Assembly: GCA_024663395.1 (NCBI GenBank)
Contig: JANFAH010000007.1
Span: 496,001-560,000, forward strand
Source of the DNA: Pisolithus tinctorius
Taxonomy: Eukaryota; Basidiomycota; Agaricomycetes; Boletales; Pisolithaceae
Length of the DNA: 64,000 nt
Reading direction: 5' to 3'
The notes under the pieces were generated by a model that was given only the letters and a program-made list of their open reading frames with translations, was not told the DNA's origin and searched no databases. Shown piece by piece: positions 43,690-55,700 of the stretch. The position numbers and the translations under genes are program-made. Within the stretch, counting starts at the first letter, position 1. Each line of letters begins with the position of its first letter.

Positions 43690-44465
43690 GCTGAGTAGAG
43701 TTCCAGCTGAAAAATCAAGGTATCACTTACATGCTATCATGCCCCCAACACCAACAGGGAAACATGTTCTGGTCAGAAAAAATGGACCTTAATCTCCCAT
43801 TGAATGCTCACTTCCTGTCATTCCACCAATAGCAATAGTACAAGTGGGTCCAGTCAGCAAACATTCAGTTGACCATGCCATGAAATCACTCACTTGCTGT
43901 TATGTGACCAATGTGAACATCACAAGTGAGACAAGTCAGCAGAAACCCAGCAAAACAATGCATGAAATTGTTCACATTCTGTTACACCACCAGCATGAAG
44001 AGTGCAAGTGAGTCCAATCAGCAGACATCCAGCTGAACATGCATCATTTCACTCACTTTCTGTCATGCCACCAATATGAAGAGCACAAGTGAGCCCAATC
44101 AGTGGACATTCAGATAAATATGCCATCACTCACATTCTGTCAAGCCACCAGATCAACATTACAAGAAAACCAGATCAGCAAGCACCTAATGACCATGCCA
44201 TTGAATCCTCACATTCTGACATGCCACCAATATAATGAGTGCCAGTCAACCCAGTCAACAGATAGCCAACTCAACATGCCATTGAATTATAATTACTCAC
44301 CCTCTATGATGCCACCAACATACCAAGCAGTAGCAAGCCCATTCAGCAGACATTCAGCAAAACATACATGAAGTCATTCACTTTCTGTCATGCCACCAGC
44401 ATGCCAAAGAGCAGAGGTGAGAAAACATCTAGCAATCATTGTGTGTGTGGGTGTGTGGAAGATGT
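43690..44465. repeat. Satellite S3, left part (~83-bp units)
   Basis: Degenerate units of the type gagcccagtcagcagacatccagctgaacatgcc..atcactcac..ctgtcatgccaccaatatgaagagtgcaagt. Interrupted by copia-2 with the duplication gatgt. Faint unit-like phrases begin near 43,500. Confidence 0.8.
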
Positions 44466-44843
44466 TGTTGGAAAGTTCCGACTTTACCGACTACCGGTTA
44501 CATGTGTTAAACCGCTTATACCGGCATGTCAGATGACCTAGCACGCCATACTGACATCACTTTCATTCTATGAAGTTCCATGAACATTCTACACTGTATT
44601 TAGTATGTACAAACCCCTTATAGTAGTTTTTACTATACGAGATGCACCTGGTCCGTGCACTCCTCTGTAGTATATATACAGTGACCTCTGAGGCTTAAGT
44701 CCTCAGTTCAAATACATTCTACATTCGTCCTCTGTGCTCAACAGCACTACTTAGAACTACTACTTCTTCAAGCCTAACTCCTAACTGCTAAAAGGCAAGT
44801 GTTCTGTCTTACTTGCCCCCCGTGATTAGTCCTCTGCACAATA
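44466..44843 (+). repeat. Copia-2 5' LTR
   Basis: TGTTGGAAAGTTCC to CTGCACAATA (TG..TA ends). TATA box gtatatatacag near 44672. Confidence 0.95.
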
Positions 44844-44859
44844 GGTTATGAGCCCCGAC
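44844..44859 (+). promoter_or_regulatory. Copia-2 primer-binding site (half initiator tRNA-Met type)
   Basis: ggttatgagccc abuts the LTR, complementary to the initiator tRNA-Met anticodon arm as in copia-1. Confidence 0.7.
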
Positions 44860-44919
44860 TTCTAGTCGGTGTGCTTTGTCTTAAGGACATAACTATTCAC
44901 TGGTGACAACTATAATAGT

Positions 44920-45582
44920 ATGCCTTTCGATGGCCTAGAAGCGCTCGGTTGGGCATTGGCAACTTTCATTGTGTCGCTTCTATGTGGGTTATACCAGGCT
45001 GTATATTTCACCTGGTTCAGTATTCTTACTGACTTCCAATCGGCCTTTATTGCCTCGACTATGTTCTGGGCAACGGCCTTGGGTGTTCCTACGTGGTACC
45101 AAATCTATCAAAATTGGCTTCCCCAAAATATCCAACGACTCCGAGAAGAACAACAGCGTCTAGCCGAAGTTCTTGAACTTATCGGCATGTACAATCACTT
45201 ACAAAACCTATATTGTCTCCTTCCTCCTGTGGATCCTCCCGTTCATCCGGAGATTCCCGAACAAATCGTCGAACTTCCTGATGAAGTTCCGGAATTGCCG
45301 CGACATGAGGTCCCTGTGATGTTCGTGGATCCTCCCAAACAGCCTCCGCATTACCTCCATCATATGATACCTGATTTAGACGAAGATGCGGATCTTGATC
45401 CCATTCCACCTTATCATGCGGAACAAGAGGTTCCTATTACTCCACTGCGTCCCGTGCGGATGCCCACACCTGAGATAGAAGAAATCCAGGCTGTGTATGA
45501 CGCTCTCGCCACTGCAGAAGCAGAAGCTGCTGAGATCAAACTCGCCAATATAAATGCCGCAGAGTTCGAATTGTTGTTTTAA
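44920..45582 (+). CDS. Copia-2 ORF1, 220-aa putative membrane protein
   Basis: ATG 44920 to TAA 45582. Residues about 7-30 (EALGWALATFIVSLLCGLYQ and onward) and 40-60 (FQSAFIASTMFWATALGVPT) are hydrophobic and fit two membrane passes. A short helical coiled-coil-like part follows (NIQRLREEQQRLAEVLELIG), then a Pro/Glu/Asp-rich region (PPVDPPVHPEIPEQIVELPD, LDEDADLDPIPP) and an Ala/Glu-rich end. Standard copia elements have no such ORF here; it occupies the place before gag. It has neither a cleaved-signal plus receptor-domain look nor cysteine pairs, so I do not call it an envelope protein. Function unknown; it is unbroken in this young copy. Confidence 0.7.
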   Translation: MPFDGLEALGWALATFIVSLLCGLYQAVYFTWFSILTDFQSAFIASTMFWATALGVPTWYQIYQNWLPQNIQRLREEQQRLAEVLELIGMYNHLQNLYCLLPPVDPPVHPEIPEQIVELPDEVPELPRHEVPVMFVDPPKQPPHYLHHMIPDLDEDADLDPIPPYHAEQEVPITPLRPVRMPTPEIEEIQAVYDALATAEAEAAEIKLANINAAEFELLF

Positions 45583-45610
45583 CTTTGCATCTAAACCTCT
45601 TCGCGATCAT

Positions 45611-45640
45611 CCGCTCTAACAAAACTCTCTCGTCTTTCAG
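45611..45640 (+). promoter_or_regulatory. Splice-acceptor-like site before ORF2
   Basis: ctctaac branch-type motif, pyrimidine tract and tctttcag end two bases before ATG 45642. This is a complete fungal 3' splice-site layout and suggests ORF2 is made from a spliced message. No donor is assigned with confidence. Confidence 0.5.
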
Positions 45641-45641
45641 A

Positions 45642-47010
45642 ATGTCGCCATTCCCGCTCGCTCGTCAAGCTGAACTTCGTCTCGCAGAACTCTATGACGA
45701 TCAGAAAATTCACAAGTGGAGGAAAGGATATTTGTATAAAGCTATGGGTTTTATCGACGCTATCTATGTTCCTGAATGTCGTTCTTGGGTTGAAGCGTAT
45801 CCTACTTCTCGCGCCTTCACTACACAACCTCCTTCGTCTTCACAGCATGTTCCTATGTCTGTGGTCGCCCACACATGGTCTGACTTCCCCAACTGGCCTT
45901 GCATTCCCGACGATGGCGATTATGATCCATTTTTCTATCCACCTATCCACGTCCAATTCCATGGGCATTTCGTTGACTTCGCTCCGAAGTTGCCCTGGAA
46001 TTCTACTCCTCATGCTGTCGCCAACTTTAATGGCTGTGACTTACCGTCCTTACAGTATGAAGATTTTGCCCTCTATACCGTCCCGGCATTATTGCTCACC
46101 CACAATACTTACGTCCACATCGTCAACCACGCCCATCCATACTACAACTCAAACGTCTTCCATGGGCTCGTCCCTCCTCTCTGCCTTTGGAACGAGTATC
46201 TTGAACATCGTTTCCGAGGAGCTTGGACTTCAAGGGACGTCGACATCCGAATCGTACCAGGCGCTCTCCGTGTCAGAAAAAGAAGCGGAGATTGCCTTGA
46301 TGTGGACACGCTATATAAGGTGGGAGAGATTAAGGAGTGGGGAGATCTGGACGGAAAGGTTAATGGATCAAGAAGCTGCGTCGGCTATGAAAACAATACG
46401 CGCCATCTTTGGTGGCTTGATGCCACCAATCTCCGCCGGTTCACTTACTGGCCTAGTTCAGAGTCAGTTTTGGCTGAACTCGTTCATCAGATGGAAAAGC
46501 CTGTTGAACTGGTCAGAAAGGTATCCACTCGGGGATTATACCGTCAGAATTTGCAAAGGCGTATGCGAGCTAACTTGGTCAAGGAAGCTCTATCCTCTAC
46601 CGGGAACATTTCCCACTCCGTACGCGTCAGGAGGCCGCGCGCTAGAGAAGTTTGATACGATAGAACCATTTTTCCAAGTCGATTACAATCCTTTAATGAT
46701 TCTCGTTGCTCCATTTAATCCATGTCGCCATTTTCATGCTCCTCCGTTTATCTATTCGCTCCAAAAACCCTACTTGGGCTTTGCGATAGATCGTCCGCTA
46801 CATGACGTAGTGTGGGAGCTTCTTTCCTATCACTATTTTCCGCCACTGGATTATGTTGCATTCGAGAACATTCGACTTGATGACTGGTACCCACATTACC
46901 GAGGTCCTGGCTCTAAGCCTAGACCAAAAAGGAAACACCTATACCAAAAACCCCTGCAGAAAACACGGAGAAAGTCGCAGAAGGCTAGAGCTTCTGCTTG
47001 CCGACTCTGA
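45642..47010 (+). CDS. Copia-2 ORF2, about 450-aa unknown protein, in two frames
   Basis: ATG 45642 (MSPFPLARQAELRLAELYDD) opens a frame to a stop at 46653-46655. It reads like a globular, Trp/Tyr/His-rich protein (FPNWPCIPDDGDYDPFFYPP, VQFHGHFVDFAPKLPW, THNTYVHIVNHAHPYYNSN). From about 46640 the natural-looking sequence is in the +1 frame (ALEKFDTIEPFFQVDYNPLM, PCRHFHAPPFIYSLQKPYLG, VVWELLSYHYFPPLDYVAFE) and ends in a basic tail (KPRPKRKHLYQKPLQKTRRK) at TGA 47010. Where and how the frame changes (frameshift mutation, ribosomal slip or small intron) I cannot settle. No known domain recognised. Confidence 0.5.
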
Positions 47011-47069
47011 CTTAAAGGAGATGCGTTAATGAATCCTTCTCTTATTGCTCCTGAACAAACGTTCCTATT

Positions 47070-47097
47070 TGATCACTTACTTCTTGATCTTTATTAG
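47070..47097 (+). promoter_or_regulatory. Splice-acceptor-like site before gag
   Basis: gatcacttacttcttgatct then ttattag directly adjoins ATG 47098. Branch-type cttac, pyrimidine tract and TAG suggest that gag-pol is also translated from a spliced RNA. Confidence 0.45.
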
Positions 47098-50000
47098 ATG
47101 TCTTCTGACTCCGGTCTTGGCAAGAATATCCCACGTCTTAATGGTCTCAATTATGCAACATGGTCGGTCATGATGAAAGCGTATTTCCAAACGCTTGGAA
47201 TCTGGGCCTATGTCGGCACAGATCATCCTATTCCCAAACCGGTCATCGCACAAGGTGGTCCTACTGCTGCTGACGTTGTGGCATGGGAAACCTGTGACAA
47301 TCGTGCCCAGGGTATTATTACCCTTTATACCGATGGAATGATTGCTCTCGCAATCGAGTCTAAAGATACCGCCGCTGCCAAATGGGCGGATCTCAAGACC
47401 AAGTATGGATCTCCGTCAGCAATGACTACTTTTATGGAGTTCCAAAGACTCATCCGTATCCAAATCAAACCTAAAGACGACTTTAACGCTAAAATCGCGG
47501 AAATCAATATGATCTTCCAAGCGATTCATGGTCAAGGGTTCACCCTTGAGGACAAGATGAAAGCTCTTATTCTTGTCCATGCCATGACTTCTGCGTGGGA
47601 CCATGGTCCTACCAATATTCTGTCGTCTCTCGCTCCTGGTGATCTGGATCCGGATCATGTTATTCCTCGGATGAAAGAACTTTGGGCACATAAATCTGGC
47701 CAAACTCAACTCCCTACTGCTATGGGAGAATCTTCTTCTGGAACTCAAGTCAAACGCGAATCAAATTCATTGCTTAATCGCATGAATAAACCTCCTTTTT
47801 GCCAAATTTGTAAAGGCAAACATTTGACTCAAGATCACCGAGGTGGTGGTCGTGGTGGATCTCGTGGTGCTCGTGGTCGAGGTCGTGGTCAACAACGAGG
47901 GGGAGCTCCTTACCCTCCTTGTCAGCAGCAAAACGACCAAGGACAGTCGTCCGGAGGTCGTGGCAGGGGACAAAATTGTCGCCGTGGCAAGGGCAAAGCC
48001 CGAGCCAACACTGCTGAGATTGAAGGCCAAGAGGCCGAGTCCTACCTTGCCGATATTCCTGAAGAACCAGAACAGGAATATTTTGAATTAAATGCTGCTT
48101 CCTATGCTCCTGGAGGTCGCATGCTGACTCCAGAGTTGACCCAAGATGAACGCTATAACTTAGCTGTTCAGAATCAACTTGTACAGGGTGCTGCCCTAAA
48201 CCTCGACAATGTGCTTATGCCATCTCAGGAAGGACCTGATGACGAATATGTCGTCAATCCCTCTAATGCACCTATTGATCCAGACTCAGGCGATGTCTTA
48301 GATTGGTACATGGATGCCATCGAAGAATCCGCCGAACTTGCAGTTGAGTCAGTTGCTCCTGCTCGTTTACCACCTCGTGCTGAATCACCATGTCACTGCT
48401 CTATTTGCCACCGAAATTCAGGGTCGCGTCTTCTCCGAGTGGGTGCATCCCAACGGGGACCCTCGGATGGGACGAGTCCGTCATCTGATTTCGGGATGGT
48501 ACAGAGACAGAATGAACTGGATTCATATTCGTCCACAAAATCCACGCCTCGAGTGGGAAATTCCACAGTGGTTGAGCAGAGACTGGGAGGACAGAAGTAT
48601 TCTATTTATAAACCTTCGTCAAATTCGCGAAAGAAGAATTCTCGCAAGTGTATCACACTTTCGCTGAGAGATTTTCATTCTTCTTTACCAGAAGAAGAGC
48701 CTACAAAGTTTAGGCACAGATATTATCCACGGACTGTAGATCCAGATCCGTTGTACAACCCTAACAATTCTGCCTCGGGATATTACCCTGGCGAATTTGA
48801 CCGTAATGCCATTGATGCTTTTGACTGTTATCCAGTGGATGCCAAACCGTTCAAGAGTCAAGGAGACATCAAGGAACAATCTTATCTTAAAAACACTGGA
48901 GCTGCCATTTGGCTTCTGGATTCTGGGTGCACAGATCATGTCACTCCACATAAAACCGATCTCCTAACTTATACTCCGTTTAATAAGCTGGTTACGGCTA
49001 GTACCGCAGGGAAACAACGTGTCGCAATCCTAGGACAAGGAACTTGTGTCCTGGAAATGCCACATTTGAAAACTAAAATAACCCTCACACATGTTCTATG
49101 GAGCCCTCATTTTTCAAAGAGGTTGTGCTCTAGAAATGCGCTCTTAAAACAGGGGTACAAGAGCGTTGCGACATCTCAATCGGAAGTTATTTGAACACCG
49201 AATGGCCGGGTTTTCTTGGAGGCTACCAAGCTTTACTCGAATTCACCGCTTCTCTGGTTTGTTGGTTTTCCATTACCACCAACTAGACAATATGTGGCCC
49301 TTTGCCCTTCGGTTATGGATTTACCCTTGGGGACATTATGGCATAATCGATTCAACCATCCTGCCGAGAATATTCTCCGTCACCTCAAGCGGTTTGGTCT
49401 TCAGGAGAGTCTTCTACCTCCTTCGTCCTGTAAAGGATGCGCTCAAGGTAAAATGGCCTCTGAATCTTTCAAGCCATCAATAAAACGTGCAACTGCTCTT
49501 TTTGAGCTCGTTCATGCCGATCTCTTGGAACTACCTGTGGAATCATATTTCCGCTCTCGTTATGTTCTTACCCTCTTGGATGATTACTCCTCCTTTGGCT
49601 TTTGCCTCTATCTTCATCACAAATCCGATTGCAAGGATCGCTTTTCTACTTGGCTTGTTGCCGTTGAACGCCAGACTGGGTCTTTGTTGAAAATGCTCCA
49701 TTCGGATCAAGGGGGAGAGTTTTTAGCTGGAGAGTTTCGTTCGATCCTCTCTTCGCACGGCATTACACATCAATTGTCTATTGCCAATCATCCACAACAA
49801 AATGGTCGTGCTGAACGGTTTAATCGCACAATCTTGGAGAAATCCGGAACAATACGTCATCATGCTTGTATTCCCAAGCAGTTCTGGAACTTTGCATTTG
49901 ACTGTGCTTTGCACGTCTATAACCGCACTTCACTTAAAAGATTATTCTTCAAAACACCTGCGGAACTCTTTTTCAAGAAGGTTCCTGACATTTCTTACTT

Positions 50001-52377
50001 TCGCACTTTTGGGTGTAAAGCCTACGTTTGGATTCCAAAGGACCAACAAGGTGATAAACTTGACCCCCATGCGGAAGAAATGGTGTTCTTGGGCTACGAA
50101 CCTGAAACAAAAGGTTATCGCTTCCTTAAAGGACAAAAGATTATTATTGCCAAAACAGCCAAATTTATTGAAGATCAATTTCCTTTCTGTTCGAATTTGA
50201 AGAACAAATCTGATACTTTTGACCAAGATGCCGAAGAAGAAAACGACCAAGGTTCCGATCCTTATTCCTTACCCGGGCCTGATCAGCCCAATGATGAACC
50301 ATTACCGGTTCTACCACCTGTCCAACAACCACCACCACAACCAAACCCACAGCAGAGAGGTCCAGACCAAAATAATAGACCTAGGCAACCTGCTGCTGCA
50401 CCACCAGTCGACCCACAAGTTCTGAGACATCCGCATCAACCTTGGAATGCTCCTCGTGACCCTCCTAGGGAACCTCGTCCTGTTCGCTCTAATATCCCAC
50501 CTCCTTCTCGTCGTCCTGAAACTACTGGACAAAGACGAGATCGTTTACAAGAGTTAGAACATCAATGGGATATAGAAGAACGAAGGAGACATGCCTATGA
50601 TGGATGGCACAGAAGGGAAGAAGAACATAGAAGGCAACAAGAGGAAAGGTGACCACCGTCACCTTGGTTACCACCTCATATGGTACCTCCTCAAGTTCCA
50701 CCTCAGTGGACACATCACACTCCTTCCATGCCACCTTCTCCCTTGACTACACTACCTCCTTCTCCAAAAGAAGAACAAAATGAACCAAATATGTCTATAA
50801 TGCAGATTTTACTTGCTGCACGCGTAAAAGAATCTCTGGAACATTTCAAAGATGTGCTAAAGTTATCACCGGAGTTGCAAAAGAAATGGTTCGAAGCAAT
50901 GAAGGACGAGATAAAATCCATTGAAGAAAGAAATGTTTGGACATTGGTGGATCCTCCCAAAGATCGGAAACCTGTAAAGTGTCGATGGGTATTCGCTATC
51001 AAAAGCGACGGTCGTTATAAAGCCCGCTTAGTGGCTAAAGGATTTACACAAGAATTCGGCACAGACTTTGAAGATACCTTCTCTCCGGTCGCAAGATTTG
51101 AGACCGTGAGAATTCTTCTCGCTCATGCTTCCCAGAAAAATTGGGAGATGGAAGCCTTAGACGTAAAAACGGCTTTCCTATATGGCGGCCTTGACAAAGA
51201 AATTTATATGGAGCAACCCGAAGGTTTTCAAGTCAAAGGTCAAGAACACAAAGTTTATCGGTTGCTGCGCGCTCTCTACGGATTGAAGCAAGTGGCATTA
51301 GCATGGAACAAAGCCCTTCATCAATCACTTCTACGAATGGGCTATATTTGCTCCAAAGTGGATGCTGGAATCTATATCTACAAAACAAAAGCGGATATTA
51401 TCGTCTTCCTTGTCTATGTTGACGATGGACTTTTTCTTGGGTCCAACCTAAAGCTTCTCAAAGCTAAAAAGGCGGAATTTATGAAGAAATGGGAATCCAG
51501 AGACCTTGGCGAGGTTAAAGAATATCTTGGATTACAAATCCACCAAAATCGTCCTCATCGGGAGATTTACCTCGACCAAATACCTTATGTCCACAAGGTC
51601 ATTAAAAGGTTTAATATGGAAAATTCACGCAATGTTCGCACTCCTCTTCCATCTGGATATATTCCCGAAAAAGGTCCTGCGAATTACAACGCATCATCAC
51701 AACTTCGTTCCCAATATCAATCAATTATCGGTTCTCTCCTATATATGGCTCTCGGGACACGTCCCGATATCGCTTTTGCGGTAATTTGCATGTCACAATA
51801 CATGTCGAATCCTACAGAGGACCATAAACAAAAGGCGCTGCACATAATTCATTATGTTGCATCTACTCCAAAGTTAGCGCTTTACTATTCGGGAAACGAA
51901 AATCGGATATATGGCTTTGCCAATTCCGATTGGGCCTCAAATAAAGATACCCGCCATTCCACAACCGGCTATGCCTTCTTTTTAGGCACATCCCTCATTT
52001 CTTGGCGCTCTTGCAAACAAAAGACGATTGCACTTTCGTCTACAGAAGCCAAATACATGACTATGTGCGATGCTGCTCGCCAAATCAAATGGCTGTCAAT
52101 GCTATTTGAAGAACTTGCCTTCAAGTACGAGAAAACTATCTTGTACTGTGACAATATGGGTGCTCGCTTTATTGCTGAAAATCCCGTTTCGGATGGTCGT
52201 TCTAAACATATCGACATCCAATGGCACTATGTCCGCGAATGTGTTCAAGACAGACTTTTCTCAATCGAATATGTGCCAACAGATCGTCAAAAAGCTGATG
52301 GTCTAACAAAGTCACTAACATGGCAAAAGTTCGAAACTAATCACTCGTCAATGGGTTTAGTTACCCTACCATTCTAG
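47098..52377 (+). pseudogene. Copia-2 gag-pol polyprotein (1,760-codon frame with two TGA stops)
   Basis: One frame throughout; only TGA at 49192-49194 and 50650-50652 interrupt it. Gag: LNGLNYATWSVMMKAYFQTL start; knuckle-like CQICKGKHLTQDH (C-C-H-H rather than CCHC) followed by an RGG-rich run (GGGRGGSRGARGRGRGQQRG). Protease LLDSGCTDHVTPH. Integrase: HNRFNHPAENIL..CKGCAQGK, LVHADLLELP, HSDQGGEFLAGEF, GRAERFNRTI. A Pro/Gln/Arg-rich spacer holds the second stop. RT: LDVKTAFLYGGLDKEIYMEQ, YVDDGLFLGSN. RNase H: DWASNKDTRHSTTGYAFF, LSSTEAKYMTM, SKHIDIQWHYVRE. Both stops can come from CGA by one CpG change, so the element was probably active very recently. Confidence 0.9.
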
Positions 52378-52389
52378 AGCAAGGGGGAG

Positions 52390-52767
52390 TGTTGGAAAGT
52401 TCCGACTTTACCGACTACCAGTTACATGTGTTAAACCGCTTATACCGGCATGTCAGATGACCTAGCATGCCATACTGACATCACTTTCATTCTATGAAGT
52501 TCCATGAACATTCTACACTGTATTTAGTATGTACAAACCCCTTATAGTAGTTTTTACTATACGAGATGCACCTGGTCCGTGCACTCCTCTGTAGTATATA
52601 TACAGTGACCTCTGAGGCTTAAGTCCTCAGTTCAAATACATTCTACATTCGTCCTCTGTGCTCAACAGCACTACTTAGAACTACTACTTCTTCAAGCCTA
52701 ACTCCTAACTGCTAAAAGGCAAGTGTTCTGTCTTACTTGCCCCCCATGATTAGTCCTCTGCGCAATA
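52390..52767 (+). repeat. Copia-2 3' LTR
   Basis: 378 bp, four differences from the 5' LTR: ccag/ccgg, catg/cacg, ccat/ccgt and gcgc/gcac, all CpG-type. Confidence 0.95.
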
Positions 52768-55700
52768 GATGTTACTCACAAACTGGCAGACAACCAGCAT
52801 ACAGAATGCAAGCGAGCACATTAAGCAGAAATCCAGTTGAATCTGCTATCAAATCACTCACATGCTGTCATGCCACCAACATGAAGAGATCAAGTGAGCA
52901 AAGTCAGCAGAGATCCAGCTAAACATACCATCAAATCACTCACAAACTGTGATGCCACCACATGAAGAGTGCAAATGGGCCCATTCAGCATATGTCAAGT
53001 TTGACATGCCATGTCATTACTCACATCCTGGCATGTGACCAATATAGAGTGAAAATGAGCCCAGTGAGCAGGGATCCAGCTGAACATGCCACATCACATA
53101 CAACCTGTCATACCACCAGCATTAAGAGGACAAGTGAGCCAAGTGAGCAGACATCCAGGGGAACATGCCATCAAATCACTCACAAGCTGTGATGCCACCA
53201 GGATGAAAATTGCAGGTGAACCTAGTCAGCAGAGATGCAGCTGAATGTGTCATAAAATTGCTCACTCCCTACAATGCCACAAGCATGGAATATGCATGTG
53301 AACTGAGTCAGCAGATATCCAGCTGAACATATCAGGAAATCCCTCACACACTATCATGCCACCAATGTAAAGAATGCAAGTGAGCCAAGTCAGCAGAGAT
53401 CCAGTTGGACATGTCATCAAATCACTCACTCCCTGTGATGCCATGAACATGTAAAGTGCAAATGCAAGCCCAATCAGCAGACATTCAACTGAATATATGG
53501 TTAAATCACTCACCCACTGTCATGCCACCAATGTGAAAAAAGGTCAGCCCAGTCAGCAGCCATCCAATAAACCATCAAATCACTGACCTGCTGCAATGGC
53601 ACCACCATGAAGAGTGCAAGTGAGTCCAGTCAGCAGGTCTCCACCTGGCCATACTGTACAATGTCTCACAGACTATCATGCCACCAATAAAAAGAGTGTA
53701 AGTGAGGTCAATCAGGAGACAACCAGCTGAATATTCCATCAAATCACTCACACACTGCAATACCACCATTGTGAAGAGTGCAAGTGAGGCCTGTCAGCAG
53801 ACATCCAGCTGACCATGCCATCAAATCACTTACTTTCTATAAAAAGTTCAATCAGCAGACATCCAACTAAACATACAGAGTCAAGTCACTGACCAACTGT
53901 CATGCCACAATACAAAGGAGCTCAGTTAGCAAAGGTCTGGCAAAACATAGCATCAAATCACTCACACACTGAGAAGGCATTGTGAAGATCCATGCAGGAC
54001 ATATCAGCTGACATCCAGCTGAATGTGGAATTAAATTACACACAAGCTGCCATTCCACCAACAGCAAAAGTGCAAGTGGGCCACTCAGCAGATATCAACC
54101 AGAACATACTCTGCAATCACTCACACTCTGTCCCAGCACCAATGTAAGGATTGCAGGTAACTCCAATCAGCAAACATGCAAGTGAGCATTCCATCAAACC
54201 ACTCACATGCTGTCATGTCATCAACCAAGTAGGCCAGGTCAACAGAGATCCTGTTCAACATGCCATGAAACTACTCACCACCTGTCATACCACCAGCATG
54301 AAAGATAGAAGTAAGGGCATTCAGAAGAACCTCCCTGGAGAACAGTGCATCAAATCACTTACAAGCTGTCATACAACCAGCATAAGAGGTGTAAATGACT
54401 ACAGTCAGCAGAATCAAGTTGACCATATGCTCATATCACACTCACAAACTATCATGCCACCAATGTGAAGAGCTCAGTCAGTAGAAACCCAGCTGAACAT
54501 GCCATCAAATCACTCACATCCTGACATGTCACAAATGAACAGATTACAAAAGTAATGCAATCAGGAGGGCTTCAGGAGAACATGCCATCAAATCACTCAC
54601 AATCTGTCATACAGCCAACATGACAGGTGGGAAGGAGCCCATTCAGAGGAGCAGAACTACACTGTGATCAAATCACTCACAGCCTAACATGCCACCAGTG
54701 GACAAATTGCAAAGGAACCCAGTCAGCAGAGCTTGAGCTAAACATGCCATCAAATCACTCACACCCTAACATGCCCCCAATGGAGAGATTGCAAAGCAGC
54801 CCAGTCAGGAGAGCTTGAGCTGAGCATGCCATCATATCACTCACACACTGACATGCCACCAATGGACAAATTGCAAAGGAGCTGAGTCAGCAGTGTGTGT
54901 GCTGAATGTACCATTGGAGCACCCACACACTGACATGCCACCAATAAATGGAATGCAAAGGAGCCAGGTCAGGAGAGGGCCAGCTAAACAAGCCATCAAA
55001 TCACTCACAAGCTGTCATGCCACCAATGTGAAGAGCTCAGTCAGGAGAGACCCAGCTGAATTTGCCATCAAATTACTCACACCCTGATGTACCACCAATG
55101 GACAAATGGCAAAGGAGCCCATTCAGGAGAGCTGGAGTTGAACATGCCATCAAACACCCATAGCCTAACATGCCACCAATGGACAGATTGCAAAGTAGCA
55201 CAGTCAGGAGAGTTCTAGCAAAACAAGCCATCAAATCACTCACAAGCTGTCATGCCACCAATGTGAAGAGCTCAGTCAGGAGAGACCCAGCTGAACATGC
55301 CATCAAATCACTCACACCCTGATGTGCCACCAATGGAAAGATGGGAAATGAGCCCATTGAGAGCTTGAGCTGAACATGCCATTAAACACTCACAACCTAA
55401 CATGCCACCAGTGGACAGATTGCAAAGGAGCACAGTCAAGAGAGTTCCAGAAAAACATGCCATCAAACCACTCACACACTGACATGCCACCAGTGGACAG
55501 ATTGCAAAGGAGCCCAGTCAGGAGTGCTTGAGCTGATCATGCCATCAAATCACTCACACCCTGACATGCCACCAAAAGATAAGTTGCAAAGGAACCCAGT
55601 CAGGAAAGCTTGAGCTGAACATGCCATTAGATCACTCACAGCCTAACATGCCACAATGGACAGATTGCAAAGGAGCCCAGTCAGAAGAGCTTGAGCCAAA

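Larger units (their letters stand above)
44466..52767 (+). mobile_element. Copia-2, a young Ty1/copia element with two extra 5' ORFs
   Basis: 378-bp LTRs (44466-44843, 52390-52767), perfect 5-bp duplication gatgt (44461-44465, 52768-52772). Primer site ggttatgagccccgac at 44844. Internal order: ORF1, ORF2, then gag-protease-integrase-RT-RNase H in one frame. The LTRs differ at four sites, all CpG transitions. Polypurine tract aagggggag lies before the 3' LTR. Inserted in satellite S3. Confidence 0.95.

Noticed and set aside
45694..46600. Ser/Leu/Thr-rich start of the second frame over copia-2 ORF2
   Set aside because: This part reads like a shadow frame of ORF2; only its C-terminal third looks like protein.
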